NCBI RefSeq assembly: GCF_037126465.1
Contig: NC_088205.1
Span: forward strand, 27,325,482 to 27,389,481
Length of the DNA stretch: 64,000 nt
Source of the DNA: Ornithodoros turicata
Taxonomy: Eukaryota; Arthropoda; Arachnida; Ixodida; Argasidae
Direction of reading: 5' to 3'
Part shown: positions 40,401 to 48,925 of the stretch, piece after piece
How positions within the stretch are numbered: position 1 is the first letter of the stretch
How the letters are laid out: each line of letters starts with the position of its first letter
Notes under the pieces: model-generated
Seen by the model: the letters and a program-made list of their open reading frames with translations, nothing else
The model's database searches: none
Told to the model about the DNA's origin: nothing
Program-made: the position numbers and the translations under genes

Positions 40401-43400
40401 AGAGGACAACACAAGATATCATGTATGCAATGCTGAGCCACGACAGTGGCTTCTGTAATTTTATAAAATATTTTTCGTTACCGCATTATCCAAGAAAATT
40501 AAGTGTTTCCCATTTCAAGCAGCCGTTGACTGCTCGCCGCGGAAAATAGCGGAATTTACAAGTCGGTGCCGCGGAATTTTGAATTTGCCACGGCAGAAAA
40601 CCAAGGGCCTTAGTCATACGTGGGCACTATCGGGTGGAGCTGCGACACACCATCGTTGCTTCCGTCAACCGCAATTGCAAAGACGTGTCATCAACTGGCT
40701 CTCCAACATTGTAGTTTTCGCAGACGTAGTCATTTCACCGATGATGGCAGAGGTCTTTGTCTGTACACACCTGTAGCACTTCGCTTCGTCAGATTTTGGG
40801 AACATCTTCTGGAACAGCAGTCACACGTGGTCGCTTAAGCTCCGCGGCAGGTTGTGCTCAACCAGAAAACCTGTGAAAAGGCACTTGGCACGTATGCGGA
40901 ACAAGTGGAGGTATTTCTTCTTCTGTTTGGAGAGCGTCGGAGGAGGAAACGAAACTATTGTACGAGACTGGACTGACGACAGCATGTCTTATCGAGAAAC
41001 ACGGACACAATGAAACACGCGATCTGTTGCAAACTCCAGCTATGGATGGTCATGTTTAAGGCCCCGGGTTTCCCGCAAAATATCGCGGAATCCTTTGTTT
41101 GGCTCGGAATTTCATGGAATCCCTTTTCTTCAGATCAAATTCAGATCAAATATCAATCACTCGAAGTATTTCATTCGCGAATCGAATACCCAATATTTGA
41201 ATTTCCGAATATCCGACTATTCACCAAATACGAACGACACCTCCCGAAAGTGGGCTTTACCTGAAGCTTCCCTGCATGAGGTGAAGCCTGCTTTGAGGTG
41301 AGGTGCTTTGAGGTGAAGCCTGCTGAAGGACCAGCACACACAGATTGTAGTGTAGTTTAGGATAACGTTAGCCCAAGTTTATTGTGCATACTTCGCCTGA
41401 GGAAGGGGCTGCGTCCCTCCAGTGTGCGGTTTAGCGGTGGCACAGGGGGATTTTGATTTGATGTCAACAAAAAAGGGTGTCCGTAACTTCCACAGGGCAT
41501 ATGTTGTAAGCTCTTTCCTATAATTATCCTATAAAGTTTCTATAAGCTCTGTAGATGCTGAAAGATCTTTCAGTAGGTATAAATTGATTGCAGGTGACAG
41601 ACCTTTGTCTTTGTCAGAGGAGAACACAATATATCATGTATGTAATGCTGAGCCACAACAGTGCTTTCAATCTGTAATTTCATAGAATATTTTTGTCCGC
41701 ACATTATCCAAGAAAAAAAAAAGTTTTCCATTTCAAGCAGCCGTTGACTGCTTGCCGCGGAAAATCGCGGAATTTACAAGTCGGTGCTGCAGAATTTTGA
41801 ATTTGCCGCAGCAGAAAACAAGGGGCCTTAGTCATGTTGCACCACGTGGTTCGCTGTAGAGCCCTGCACGGGCCCGACCTGGCCCGGGCGCATCGAAAAA
41901 TGGCCCAGCCCGACCCGGGCCCGGTGATATATTCATATTTTTCATATTTTATATTTTCATATGTTCATATTTTTATGCGACCCAGCCCGGCCCGGTGACC
42001 CAGCAAGTAGATCCTGGCCTAGTATTTCCCGGCCTAGTATTTCCAGCTGTGACTTACGCGTTTCTGGCGCTTATCAAACAAATTTATAAGTAAATTTATA
42101 AGAAGAGAAGACATGGCCACAAACGTACAAGTGCTGGCAGTTTAACACCGTAACAGCACGAGACCAAATTAAATCCAGAACGCACGCAGGCATGGGGGTT
42201 ATCGTTACACTGTCAAGTTTTTGCAGCGGTAAAGCATGCTGTCGACAAACTCCTTCTCGCAGTCCCTACCACTCTCACCAAGCTTTGCCAACGTGATTGT
42301 GAAATACGTGAGGAGCAATGTGAAGTGACTTTGAGAATGTTCTAGAGGGTCGAATCATACGCATAATGCAGTGTCCTTCGTTTGTCTTTGCAAATATGTG
42401 CACAGGAATGACCCAAGCGCATGATGATATGAACTAATAGTCCTCATTGTGTGGAATTTGCTGTGTGACCCGGCCAAGCCTGAATCTCGGAAACATGTTT
42501 GTCGGCACGGGCCCGGCCCTCGGTGATGGCATATTTTGACAGCCCGGGCTTGGTCCGCGGTGACGGCACATCTTGTCGGCCCGGCCCGTGGGGCGGGGCG
42601 GGGGCCCGTGCCCGTGCAGGGCTCTAGTTCGCTGTTCATCTCCTTACCTCTTTGTTGGGACACCACCTACCCAGCCTTCCGTGAAAAATGTGTTATGGGC
42701 TGTAATTCTTCAGGAATATGTTTGGAAACCTTTAAAGGAAAATGAGAGAACACCCAAGACCCAACTTTCTGGGAGATTGTAGGGCGTGTCCGTACGATCG
42801 GGAGACTGAATGAAACTAGGGAGTCTCCTTCCCAAGCTTGCCTGAGCATTAGGACTGCATACCTGCGAAGTCTCCCAGAATATCCGGGAGACTTGGCAGG
42901 TATATGCAGTCCTCATCTGGTTACAAAGTGGCAGCCTACTTCGATGATGAAATGAGCATGGGTTTGGAGAATGGCATGTAGTTTGGTCTCCCGAATTCTG
43001 TCTCTTTCTTTCTGGATTAGTTTTCCTCCTCAAATTCCCACAGGCATTTGTGGTTATGGTGTGCATATAGTACTTGTGGTCCGGTGTGAAGTAAAAGTGT
43101 TTGCAGGTTTGAGCTTCGTTGCGTATGTCTGCGTATTTCATGTAGCCTATACTCAGGCTTGTTTCTTTTGTTATTGCTTTCGTCCAGCAGCTAGCCCGTG
43201 TTTACGCTATTTTATCAGCCTACTTCCATACTTTAGCACAACTTTAGTGTACTAGATGCACGAAAAAATACCTCTTAGGCACACCAATGCACAGTACCTT
43301 GAGATTGCCGCAGCACTTCCATCACTGACACTACCCACTCAGCGACACCATCTCGCATGTACTGAACTAAAGTAGCCAGGTGGAGGAGTTGGTAATGATC

Positions 43401-46400
43401 CACTGAATAATACTGCTCAGCCAAACAGTAATGACACGATAATGTTGCAACCGTAGTGTTGTCTGCTGTGTCCTTGTTATGGTTTTGCTGAACAGTATTA
43501 CCCATCTTGTGAGTTCTTTTCACTCGTTTTCCATTCAAAATTCTGCTCTTTCACATCATATCACAAGATCTTTCCCCTGTTTTACAGCTCCTAGCATTAA
43601 ACCTGAAAACACGAGGCTCTACTAATTGTAGGGTAGTTTTCCGCAACTCACATGATACGCATGTATACTCATCAATTAAACCTCTGTATGCAATAAGGGG
43701 ATAAAGTTGACTTATCCCCTTTTTAGTACATTTGCTGCAAAGACATGCCAGTATGTACTTGCCAAAGAAAATTTAGGACCGTATTGCAATTTATTGGTCT
43801 GATACAGGAGTGTAAGAAATGGGAAATGCATGTGTTTCAGTGGGATGGACAGTCAGGTCATGCCCCCTTAATACAGACACATGCAAATGGTGTAGCCTAA
43901 ACTTTGCAATGATGCGGATATAAACTTCGATTTCCACTCAGGAAACATGGTCACTCTACCTCATGTGACTGTGTCAGCGTGAGCGTTGTAATCAGAAAAA
44001 TGTATGCAGTAACCAGAAAGATCATGTTATGCTGGTCATCTAGGATATTATCTTCAAGATTGTGCTCCTTTAGCATCACGATAAGCCCGATCCTGGCTGC
44101 TCCACTACAAGACGATGACTTCACCTTACCCGGCATTCACCATCAAAGTCAGACTCGTGAAAATACTTCATGAAAACCCTATGTGTGCAGTGTTACATTG
44201 AAAAAGGGGATATGTCATGCTCGTGAATTTTGTTAAATTTCTGTTACGTTACACACCCGAAAACGATGCAAACAGGACATGTATGTAGAATAGACATACA
44301 GGGTGTCCCAGAAAACATGTCATTGCATTATAATAAAAAAACTACACCACCTACAATCATGCGGTCAACGGCATTTGTTCTTACTAGGTTTTTGCCACCT
44401 CCTGATGTGAATGTCGTGTAACTTAAGTTTAATTATGGAAAATTTTGCGAACTGAAGTCGGAAATCTGCCAAGTAAAGGTCACTTTTTTACCTCACCAAT
44501 GCGAAGAGCGTGTCTAATTTACTCAAATTAATGATAATTGACAGGTATATTCAGGGGCTATCCCATCAGAAAAAATAGCCGAACATCGTGCTCTACGGTG
44601 CTAGCGTGCGACAAATTTTTTATCGCAATCCTTGTCAGTCCAACGAAAGGAGGTTGGAAACCCAGCCCACACCTGCAACGCAGAAAGAGATAACACAGGT
44701 ATGGCTTGTCGCGTCCGATTTCTGCTGGGATCGCACTTTCCCTCTCCCAGTTTCAGGAACTGTCACTTTTTCTACTATCACTCTGTGGGCTGGGTCTTGA
44801 ACATCCTTTCGTCGGACTGACAAGGATTGCGCTGAAAAAGTCGTCGCGCGTTCGGTGGTTCGGTGCTACAAGAAGCATGATGTTCGGCTATTTTTTCCTA
44901 TGGGATAGCTCGTGAATATCACTGTCAATTATCATGAACTTGAGTGACTTCGGCACGCTCTTCATATTGGTGGGGTAAAAAAGTGACCTTTACTTGGCAA
45001 GTTTTCGAGTTCAGTTCGCAAATATTTACATAACTAAACTTACGATATATGACATTCACATCAGGAGTTGGCAGAAACCTAGTAAGAACAAATGCCGTTG
45101 ACCACATGATTCTAGGTGGCGTAGTTTTTTTATTATAATTCAATGACACGTTTTCTGGAACATCCTGTATACATACACGTTATACATTTTGCATTCGCAT
45201 TATTTGAGGAAACCCAGCTGCAATTACTTTACCAAATATTCACTTGGAAGTTTTCTCAGTCTGGGATTTTTCACCTTGTCCCCTTATTGCGTACAGAGGT
45301 TCAATTGTTCTCTTTCTTTTAGTGGGCGAAAATACTATATTAAATCTCAACACTATCAGTACAGCACTACTCTCCGACAACAAACATAAATGCCAGCTGG
45401 TCACCAATTACCTTTACTTTCTCCATTGTACTTTCTCTCTTCCCTGCGCAAATTCGAGTCGTGCTCTCTGTCAAACTCTGCCTGAAGGAGCATGGCTAGC
45501 ACATGGTCATCATTCGCATCAAGGCCTTCAGCATATTCTAGATCCGTAGGTCCCACGATTGGCACAGAACTGCATAGCCAGAAACGGAACAAATAAATAT
45601 ATTAGTACTTAAATATGTAGCAACATAGCAGCATGACTTTAGAAAGTCCCCCACACCAAGAGGTGCAGACAAAAAAAAGACACTGACTCGTTCGTTCAGT
45701 TTCCTTTTTCAGAATGATGTACACTAGCTGAAAAAGGGGGTGAGGAGTGCATTCCTGTGGTGAAATTAGGTTAGGGTAGGGTAGCTAAGCCCTAATCTGT
45801 TCACTGTACTCTATTTATTTATTCAAGATACCCCAAAGGTCAAGAGACATTACATGGGGGAGTGGAATAACAAACAATCGGTATACACACACACACTTAA
45901 CATAAAGAACACCAAATACAATATTTGGAAACAAGAAAAGTGCATGAAATTGTACAGCAAAAAGAAAACACCTCCCAAAAACACATCAATATGAAAACAA
46001 AATATCGAAAAGAAAATATATTTCGTCAATATGAAAACAATATGGATATGGAACTTAATCGATGCCAAATGAAGTCCAATATGCGATTACAGAAAGATGA
46101 ATGATCAGTTATGCAAGCTAATTCTGAGGGAAAACCGTTCCAATCGATAGATGTCCTGCAGAAGGAAGAAGGAAAAATAACAGTAGCTAGAGTTATTATT
46201 ATTATGAATGATAATAATGATGCTGATGATGATGCTGATAATAATAATAACCTCTATTCACCACTGTTGTGGATGGGAGTTGGGACAAAAAAGCCCAAAG
46301 GACTTGAGTTATAGAAGAAATACCAGAAGTAACATTATAAATGAACCTATGAAGTGATATCCTCGCAAGCAAACGGCATTTATCGAGGTCAGGCAGCTCA

Positions 46401-47786
46401 AATTCTTGTTTAATTGCGGTGACTGAAGACTAATGTGAGAAATCACCAACTATAAGCCTAGCGGCTCTGTTTTGAACAGCCTCCATATTAGTGGACAAGT
46501 AAAGTTGAGGTGGATCCCATAAGGCTGAGGCATATTCTAATTTTGGACAGACTAGGGACGTGTACACTAACTTTTTACATGCTGTGGGCAGAGCCGTCGC
46601 GAGGCGAGTTTGCGCCGGGGCCAGGGCAGATCTGAAGCCCCCTCCCCCCCCCCCCAACCTCTCCCGTTGCTGCCAGAAGGTCTGTAAACAAGGAACAGAA
46701 AACACTTATTTGCGCTGCTGAGACCGTAAATTCAAATTCTCCCCATTCCCGCTTTATACTGTCTAACTAACCTGCCAGGGCCTGCTGTTTGGCGCCCTCT
46801 CTGGCGAGGGCGCCCTGGGCGGCTGCCCCTCTCGCACCCCCGTCGCTACGGCTCTGGCTGTGGGACCATTTTAAGGTTATGTCTGATATATCCGAGAGAA
46901 CGGTTAGCGTTACTTATGATGGACTTGATATGTTTGTTCCACATTAGGTCATCCCAGAGATACACGCCGAGATATTTGTATGTCTCCACCTTAGCGAGAA
47001 TAGTATTGCTGAGTGAGTAGTGGGAGGTGGGAATGTGGTTAGAATTGCGATGCAGGAAAGACATAGAACTAGTTAAGTGGCATTTCCCAGGTGACAGACC
47101 ACGAATGAATTAATGATAGGTCACGCTGCAAAGTAAGCTAATCATAAGTAGAAGAAATTTTGCGATAAATAATGCAGTCATTGGCGAACAGTCGCACTGT
47201 GGAGGTAAGATTGTTAGGAAGGTCACTGATATAACATTGGTTGATAACATATAACATTGATATAACAGGAAGGTCACTGATATTGACATTGGTCTTTGGT
47301 GAGGTGAAATGAGGTTTGGGCAGTAAAGTACAAATCTGGTCACTATACCTTAGTGAGGCTATGTTAGGTTAGGGTAGCAAAGCCCTAATCTGGTCGCCGT
47401 ACTTTAGTGAAGTTAGGTTAGGTCAGGACAGCGAAGTCCTAATGTGGTGGCCGTCAGACTGCACCACCAAAGTGTCGTTGCTGCACTTTATCCGAAAGTG
47501 ACATGCCAGTCCAAACCATCCCAAGGATAATGTTTTTCAAATTGACATGTATGAGCTAAATTCAGAAAGGCACAACTCACTTCCTAGCAGCTGCCAAAAT
47601 CTCCTCGTTCTCCAATGAATGTGCCAGCTCTTCACTCATGACATCAGCAAATGATACCGCCTCTGTGGCAGCATTACCCCAGGGGCAAGTCTTTTTCGGT
47701 GCAGCTGCAGGAGTATTCACCACGGGAGCTACTTCACTTGTAGTCTTCAGTATGTCAGTAGGCAATAGTATGTCTGTTGACTCCAT
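25319..47786 (-). CDS. RIOK3: Serine/threonine-protein kinase RIO3
   Basis: RIOK3 is an atypical RIO kinase. In animals it associates with 40S pre-ribosomes and innate signalling adaptors in the cytoplasm. Nine exons join in phase to 550 residues (human 519): 47581-47786, 45412-45569, 34505-34701, 33508-33687, 33322-33449, 31215-31397, 28258-28588, 25552-25656 and 25319-25483. Key residues are the P-loop-like SSGKES (276-281), the ATP-binding Lys in CVVKVFK (303), the catalytic VHSDLSEYN (D419, N424) and the metal-binding Asp in VVIDVSQ (436). The N-terminal TCPWG and FADVMSEE segments are RIO3-specific. The Met at 47786 is preferred over an in-frame Met 33 bp upstream because of better context (AAAATGG) and family length. 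Intron 2 holds a Gypsy element and several MITEs. Confidence 0.96.
25552..25656 (-). CDS. RIOK3: RIOK3 exon 8
   Basis: Thirty-five codons (462-496), FFQKQGLTNVLSPRDLF followed by TKVCGLNL, matching the region after the RIO catalytic core. Phase 0 at both ends. Confidence 0.95.
26195..26445 (-). mobile_element. tRNA-derived SINE (about 250 bp)
   Basis: On the minus strand it starts GCTGGCGTGGCATAGTGGTT, a good Pol III box A, with a box B-like GGTTAGAATTCC about 50 bp later. A body of about 150 bp follows. Length and head resemble the tRNA-type SINEs known from ticks (Ruka-like); the family name is a guess. Confidence 0.6.
27822..27947. mobile_element. Short MITE with 26-bp inverted repeats
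   Basis: The left arm contains TTTCACACTATCGTTTTTC and the right arm its complement, giving a hairpin of 126 bp. No target duplication is certain. Confidence 0.6.
28258..28588 (-). CDS. RIOK3: RIOK3 exon 7 (catalytic core)
   Basis: Encodes residues 352-461. It contains the hinge LLVMSFVGLDGVPAPKLKE, the catalytic loop LVHSDLSEYNLLWH and the metal-binding VVVIDVSQAV, then HPHALEFLLRDC. All catalytic residues are intact. Confidence 0.97.
28589..31214. other. RIOK3 intron 6
   Basis: About 29412-29830 begins TTTAAAGGAACACAGAAAGT and looks like a truncated non-autonomous element. A short direct repeat, TTTGCAAC.GTCAATGGAT, occurs at about 30014 and 30046. The end sequence GAATATTTGCACAGCTCTA at 30447-30465 resembles the right terminus of the hAT family at 4160-7621. 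At about 30790-30880, CGCCCGTGTAGC recurs. None is well delimited. Confidence 0.35.
31215..31397 (-). CDS. RIOK3: RIOK3 exon 6
   Basis: Encodes residues 291-350. It contains CVVKVFKTTLNEFKNREQYI with the ATP-anchoring Lys 303, DFRFRDRYSKLNPRK and LWAEKEMHNL, all highly conserved in RIO3. Confidence 0.97.
31398..32891. other. RIOK3 intron 5, right of exon 6
   Basis: No exon or clear repeat is recognised. Modest GC-rich stretches near 31550-31700 and 32690-32830 have no supported function. Confidence 0.4.
32892..33248. mobile_element. hAT-type MITE (TAGGGCCTGAC family)
   Basis: The left terminus TAGGGCCTGACTTTTTCGGG is matched inverted at the right end (complement TAGGGCCTGACTTTTAGGG). The exact 8-bp duplication ATTATGGA flanks the 357-bp element at 32884-32891 and 33249-33256. 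The interior is rich in ATTCGGGT and TAAATATCGGG. Confidence 0.9.
33322..33449 (-). CDS. RIOK3: RIOK3 exon 5
   Basis: Encodes residues 248-289. It contains LDPATRLLLYKLVNREIL and GCISSGKESCVFHASGG, the RIO flexible loop and P-loop-like motif. Donor GTGAGT. Confidence 0.96.
33508..33687 (-). CDS. RIOK3: RIOK3 exon 4
   Basis: Sixty codons (188-247). It contains GDGGGFDMRLSNNVYNSLK and ARLHDKKEKATA, the conserved segment before the RIO domain. Phase 0 at both ends. Confidence 0.96.
33688..34504. other. RIOK3 intron 3
   Basis: Intron of 817 bp with no recognised feature beyond a short TATCCTA repeat near 34420-34438. Confidence 0.55.
34505..34701 (-). CDS. RIOK3: RIOK3 exon 3
   Basis: Encodes residues 123-187. 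It begins SVCFDNYKRLQEHMLSDSED with an acidic patch, and ends GGFTTKHDAT, matching the vertebrate ITTKHD segment. Confidence 0.94.
35031..35260 (+). repeat. 5' LTR
   Basis: 230 bp. A TATA-like TATTTAAAG at about 35177 and an AATAAAG signal at about 35201 mark likely U3/R boundaries. Confidence 0.92.
35261..35276 (+). other. Primer binding site (tRNA-Leu type)
   Basis: TGGTGTCAGAAGTGGG lies immediately after the LTR. It is complementary to a tRNA 3' end of the tRNA-Leu kind (recalled, not searched). Confidence 0.65.
35308..36142 (+). pseudogene. Gypsy gag with internal stop
   Basis: The capsid-like part (236 codons) has the retrotransposon-gag signature, with FHREVQQPGESVDAFYTRL and DRFVVGLR. 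A TGA at 36016-36018 interrupts the frame. Two CCHC zinc knuckles follow in the same frame (CAFCGRAKHQRKDC near 36049 and CDFCGKQGHFAEVC near 36109). The nucleocapsid and everything downstream would need the stop to be bypassed. Confidence 0.85.
36145..39449 (+). pseudogene. Gypsy pol: protease, RT, RNase H, integrase (broken)
   Basis: Order is as in Ty3/Gypsy: protease (VDSGAEV near 36271), reverse transcriptase (catalytic MIDD at 37093-37104, LPFGIASAPEFFQ upstream), RNase H (SADASSFGLGSVLLQ, EKECLAIVWA), then integrase. The integrase has an HHCC finger (about 38370-38500), catalytic Asp at about 38553, TDNGPQF near 38715 and Glu near 38819. A 163-bp insertion splits RNase H after 37746 and shifts the frame. 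Stops at 38274-38276 and 39057-39059 break the rest. Beyond the insertion the frame resumes at the duplicated site. Confidence 0.9.
37747..37909. mobile_element. Small insertion inside pol with 7-bp direct repeats
   Basis: AGATCAT occurs on both sides (37740-37746 and 37910-37916). Removing one copy plus the 163 bp between makes the RNase H frame continuous. The insert carries TATTTAAG and CATTAAAG motifs spaced like a promoter and poly(A) signal, so it may be a short LTR-like or SINE-like element. It lacks clear inverted termini. Confidence 0.7.
39483..39495 (+). other. Polypurine tract
   Basis: The purine-rich AGGGAGGAGG directly abuts the 3' LTR, where plus-strand priming is expected in LTR retroelements. 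Confidence 0.7.
39496..39725 (+). repeat. 3' LTR
   Basis: 230 bp. It differs from the 5' LTR only by three transitions (in the first ten bases, in the CCGGTG.CGTTG segment and near the last ten bases). Confidence 0.92.
39810..40612. mobile_element. hAT-type MITE, TAAGGCCCC family, copy 2 (left end missing)
   Basis: From about 39810 the sequence matches copy 1 (11527-12383), including the CACCTCCCGAAAGTG and CTGAGGAAGGGG segments. It ends in the family terminus AAGGGCCTTA followed by GTCATACG. The expected left terminus TAAGGCCCC and left duplication are absent, so the copy is 5'-truncated. Confidence 0.75.
41057..41830. mobile_element. hAT-type MITE, TAAGGCCCC family, copy 3
   Basis: Termini are TAAGGCCCCGGG and the complement TAAGGCCCCTTG. 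The exact 8-bp duplication GTCATGTT lies at 41049-41056 and 41831-41838. The interior matches copies 1 and 2 apart from small indels. Confidence 0.9.
41857..42626. mobile_element. hAT-type MITE with GC-rich termini (TAGAGCCCTGCACGGGCC), copy 1
   Basis: The terminal repeats TAGAGCCCTGCACGGGC and their complement at the right end are flanked by the exact 8-bp duplication GTTCGCTG (41849-41856 and 42627-42634). The outer 100 bp at each end are packed with GGCCCGGCCC-like repeats, while the centre is ordinary. A relative is at 51441-52135. Confidence 0.9.
42851..42913. repeat. 63-bp near-perfect palindrome
   Basis: AGGACTGCATACCTGC, then AAGTCTCCC, is mirrored to the right as GGGAGACTT, then GCAGGTATATGCAGTCCT, around a short centre. 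It is probably two back-to-back termini of a MITE, since a similar terminus (GAGTTGGCAGGTATGCAT) occurs near 61950. Confidence 0.65.
44299..45167. mobile_element. Near-complete palindromic MITE, TA target duplication, copy 2
   Basis: The same family as 5044-5908 but inverted relative to it. Ends are CAGGGTGTCCCAGAAAAC and its complement with two changes, flanked by TA. Arms of about 400 bp surround a short centre near 44690-44760. It lies in RIOK3 intron 2, about 245 bp from exon 2. Confidence 0.85.
45412..45569 (-). CDS. RIOK3: RIOK3 exon 2
   Basis: Encodes residues 70-121, including DHVLAMLLQAEFDREHDSNL and RREERKYNGESK, which match the ubiquitin-binding-like N-terminal helix of vertebrate RIO3. 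Acceptor TATGCAG, donor GTAATT. Confidence 0.95.
45818..47320 (-). mobile_element. Non-LTR retrotransposon (LINE) fragment with a MITE insertion
   Basis: Read on the minus strand, a 5'-truncated reverse transcriptase C-terminus gives VRLFANDC (the YADD-box region, with Asp changed to Asn), then YKYLGVYLWDDLMWNKHI, KLEYASALWDP and NRAARLIVGDFS. It continues to LPDLDKCRLLARISLHRF, then a 3' UTR ending in (AATAAAT)n near 45818. Frames are broken in several places. Order and motifs fit the Jockey/CR1 group. A trinucleotide AT-rich tract (46190-46250) lies in it, as does the hAT MITE at 46589-46856. Confidence 0.8.
46589..46856. mobile_element. hAT-type MITE (CAGAGCCGTMGCGA)
   Basis: The left end CAGAGCCGTCGCGAGG and the complement of the right end, CAGAGCCGTAGCGACGGGGG, are inverted repeats. 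The exact duplication GCTGTGGG flanks the 268-bp element (46581-46588 and 46857-46864). It interrupts the LINE frame, so it arrived later. A 14-base C run lies inside. Confidence 0.9.
47330..47458 (+). repeat. Minisatellite with TTAGG core
   Basis: About two and a half copies of a roughly 57-bp unit, each containing TTAGGTTAGG and ending near CCTAATCTGGTC. A single similar copy lies at about 45768-45812. Confidence 0.6.
47581..47786 (-). CDS. RIOK3: RIOK3 exon 1
   Basis: Starts MESTDILLPTDILK and contains TCPWGNAATEAVSFADVMSE, matching the RIO3-specific N-terminus. An in-frame Met 33 bp upstream is possible. An upstream TAA in the same frame closes the region. Donor GTGAGT. Confidence 0.9.
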
Positions 47787-48847
47787 TTTCTGTCTAGTTT
47801 GACCTTGAAAGATGCGCATGTGTCTGCTTAATTTACAGATCTTTTATAACACTTCTACAGTAACATCAGGCAACGCGGAATCTGTGGTTCAAGAGTACTG
47901 TGCAAGGAATGAGTCCGTAGAATTCCGACAGTAATTGGTAACAGGTAGCACCTTCACTGGTGCTGTGCATGACCCAATCATACCACTGAGCCATTATAAA
48001 TGTACATTTTCTTACGGCTGCACAGTGTGTCAAATTACACGTAATTTTCTTTTAGTGAGGCAACAACGCCGTAATTATTAGCACAGTTGTCTCCGACAGG
48101 GGGGCAGTTCTCATCGGGCAAATGCTACATGCGTGTTAACGTCATGTTAATTAAGTGAAAAGAGTACCGACCCAGCACTTTCGCCAATAAGTGTGTTGCC
48201 ACTTGACTCAGTTAATCGTGTGAGTCGCAAAATATTTTAGTTTTACATAAGGTGATGAGATTCGTCCGTAGGACTAACATCCACTGACGAACAATAATTT
48301 TATCCTTACTTGGCTTAGGTGTAAGTGTTGTTTGCTGATTGAAATGAATTGTTCTTCGTTCGAATTCGTACAAAAAACCTAGTTCAGTAGCCACTAAAAT
48401 TTTAAAACGCTAAAAATTTACAATGTTGCAGAAACGCTCGCAAGAGAGCGGAACGAAGCTCCCTGGCGGTGTGCAGCCAAACCAGTCAGGCAACACAAAA
48501 ACACACCTTGGGATATATCACGCGTAGCCCTTGAGTAAATTGTATAAAAAGCTACCTTTAGCTTTGAATATGTCTTTTCTGTATATCTCCGTGTGGTTAC
48601 AGTGGGTGTTCCTGTACAACGGATAATAGATACGCAACTAATGTGAGAACAATCGGTTTAGAAAACGAAAATCAAGAAAGAAATGGCTACGGCATCGGCT
48701 AGCGCTGATCCCGAAAAAAAAGTTTTCGCCTTGGTTGATTAATGTGGTGTGGTCTGGTTAAAAAAAAATAACGATTTGCACAAGATCTTGTTGCTTAGAG
48801 GTCTTTATTAACCATGCATCGCTAAGCGGGAAACCTAGCGGCACTCA
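47787..48847. promoter_or_regulatory. Shared promoter interval between RIOK3 and TMEM18
   Basis: The two start codons are about 1.06 kb apart and point away from each other, so this interval should hold both promoters and 5' UTRs. No strong TATA box is seen, and no binding site can be assigned from the sequence alone. Confidence 0.5.
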
Positions 48848-48925
48848 ATGGCTCGTGCGGAAAGGGTGCCCAATGAAATGTTCAAGTCCATGGAGACATT
48901 TAACATCGGCAGCATCATACTTCAA
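48848..48925 (+). CDS. TMEM18: TMEM18 exon 1
   Basis: Twenty-six codons, [19 protein letters not shown] then IGSIILQ, ending at donor GTGAGT in phase 0. N-termini of this family vary, so the start is chosen by phase and context. Confidence 0.8.

Larger units (their letters stand above)
34702..45411. other. RIOK3 intron 2, swollen by transposons
   Basis: A 10.7-kb intron containing a full-structure Gypsy element (35031-39725), two TAAGGCCCC-family hAT MITEs, a GC-rich hAT MITE, a 63-bp palindrome and a palindromic TA MITE. Between 42914 and 44298 nothing is recognised except an exon-like minus-strand frame near 43284-43420 and a small hairpin, AGGGGATAA/TTATCCCCT, near 43695-43721. Confidence 0.7.

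Noticed and set aside
34701..45412. RIOK3 as a broken gene because of the Gypsy insertion
   Set aside because: The element lies wholly in an intron and all exons remain in phase with intact splice sites, so the gene is expected to function.
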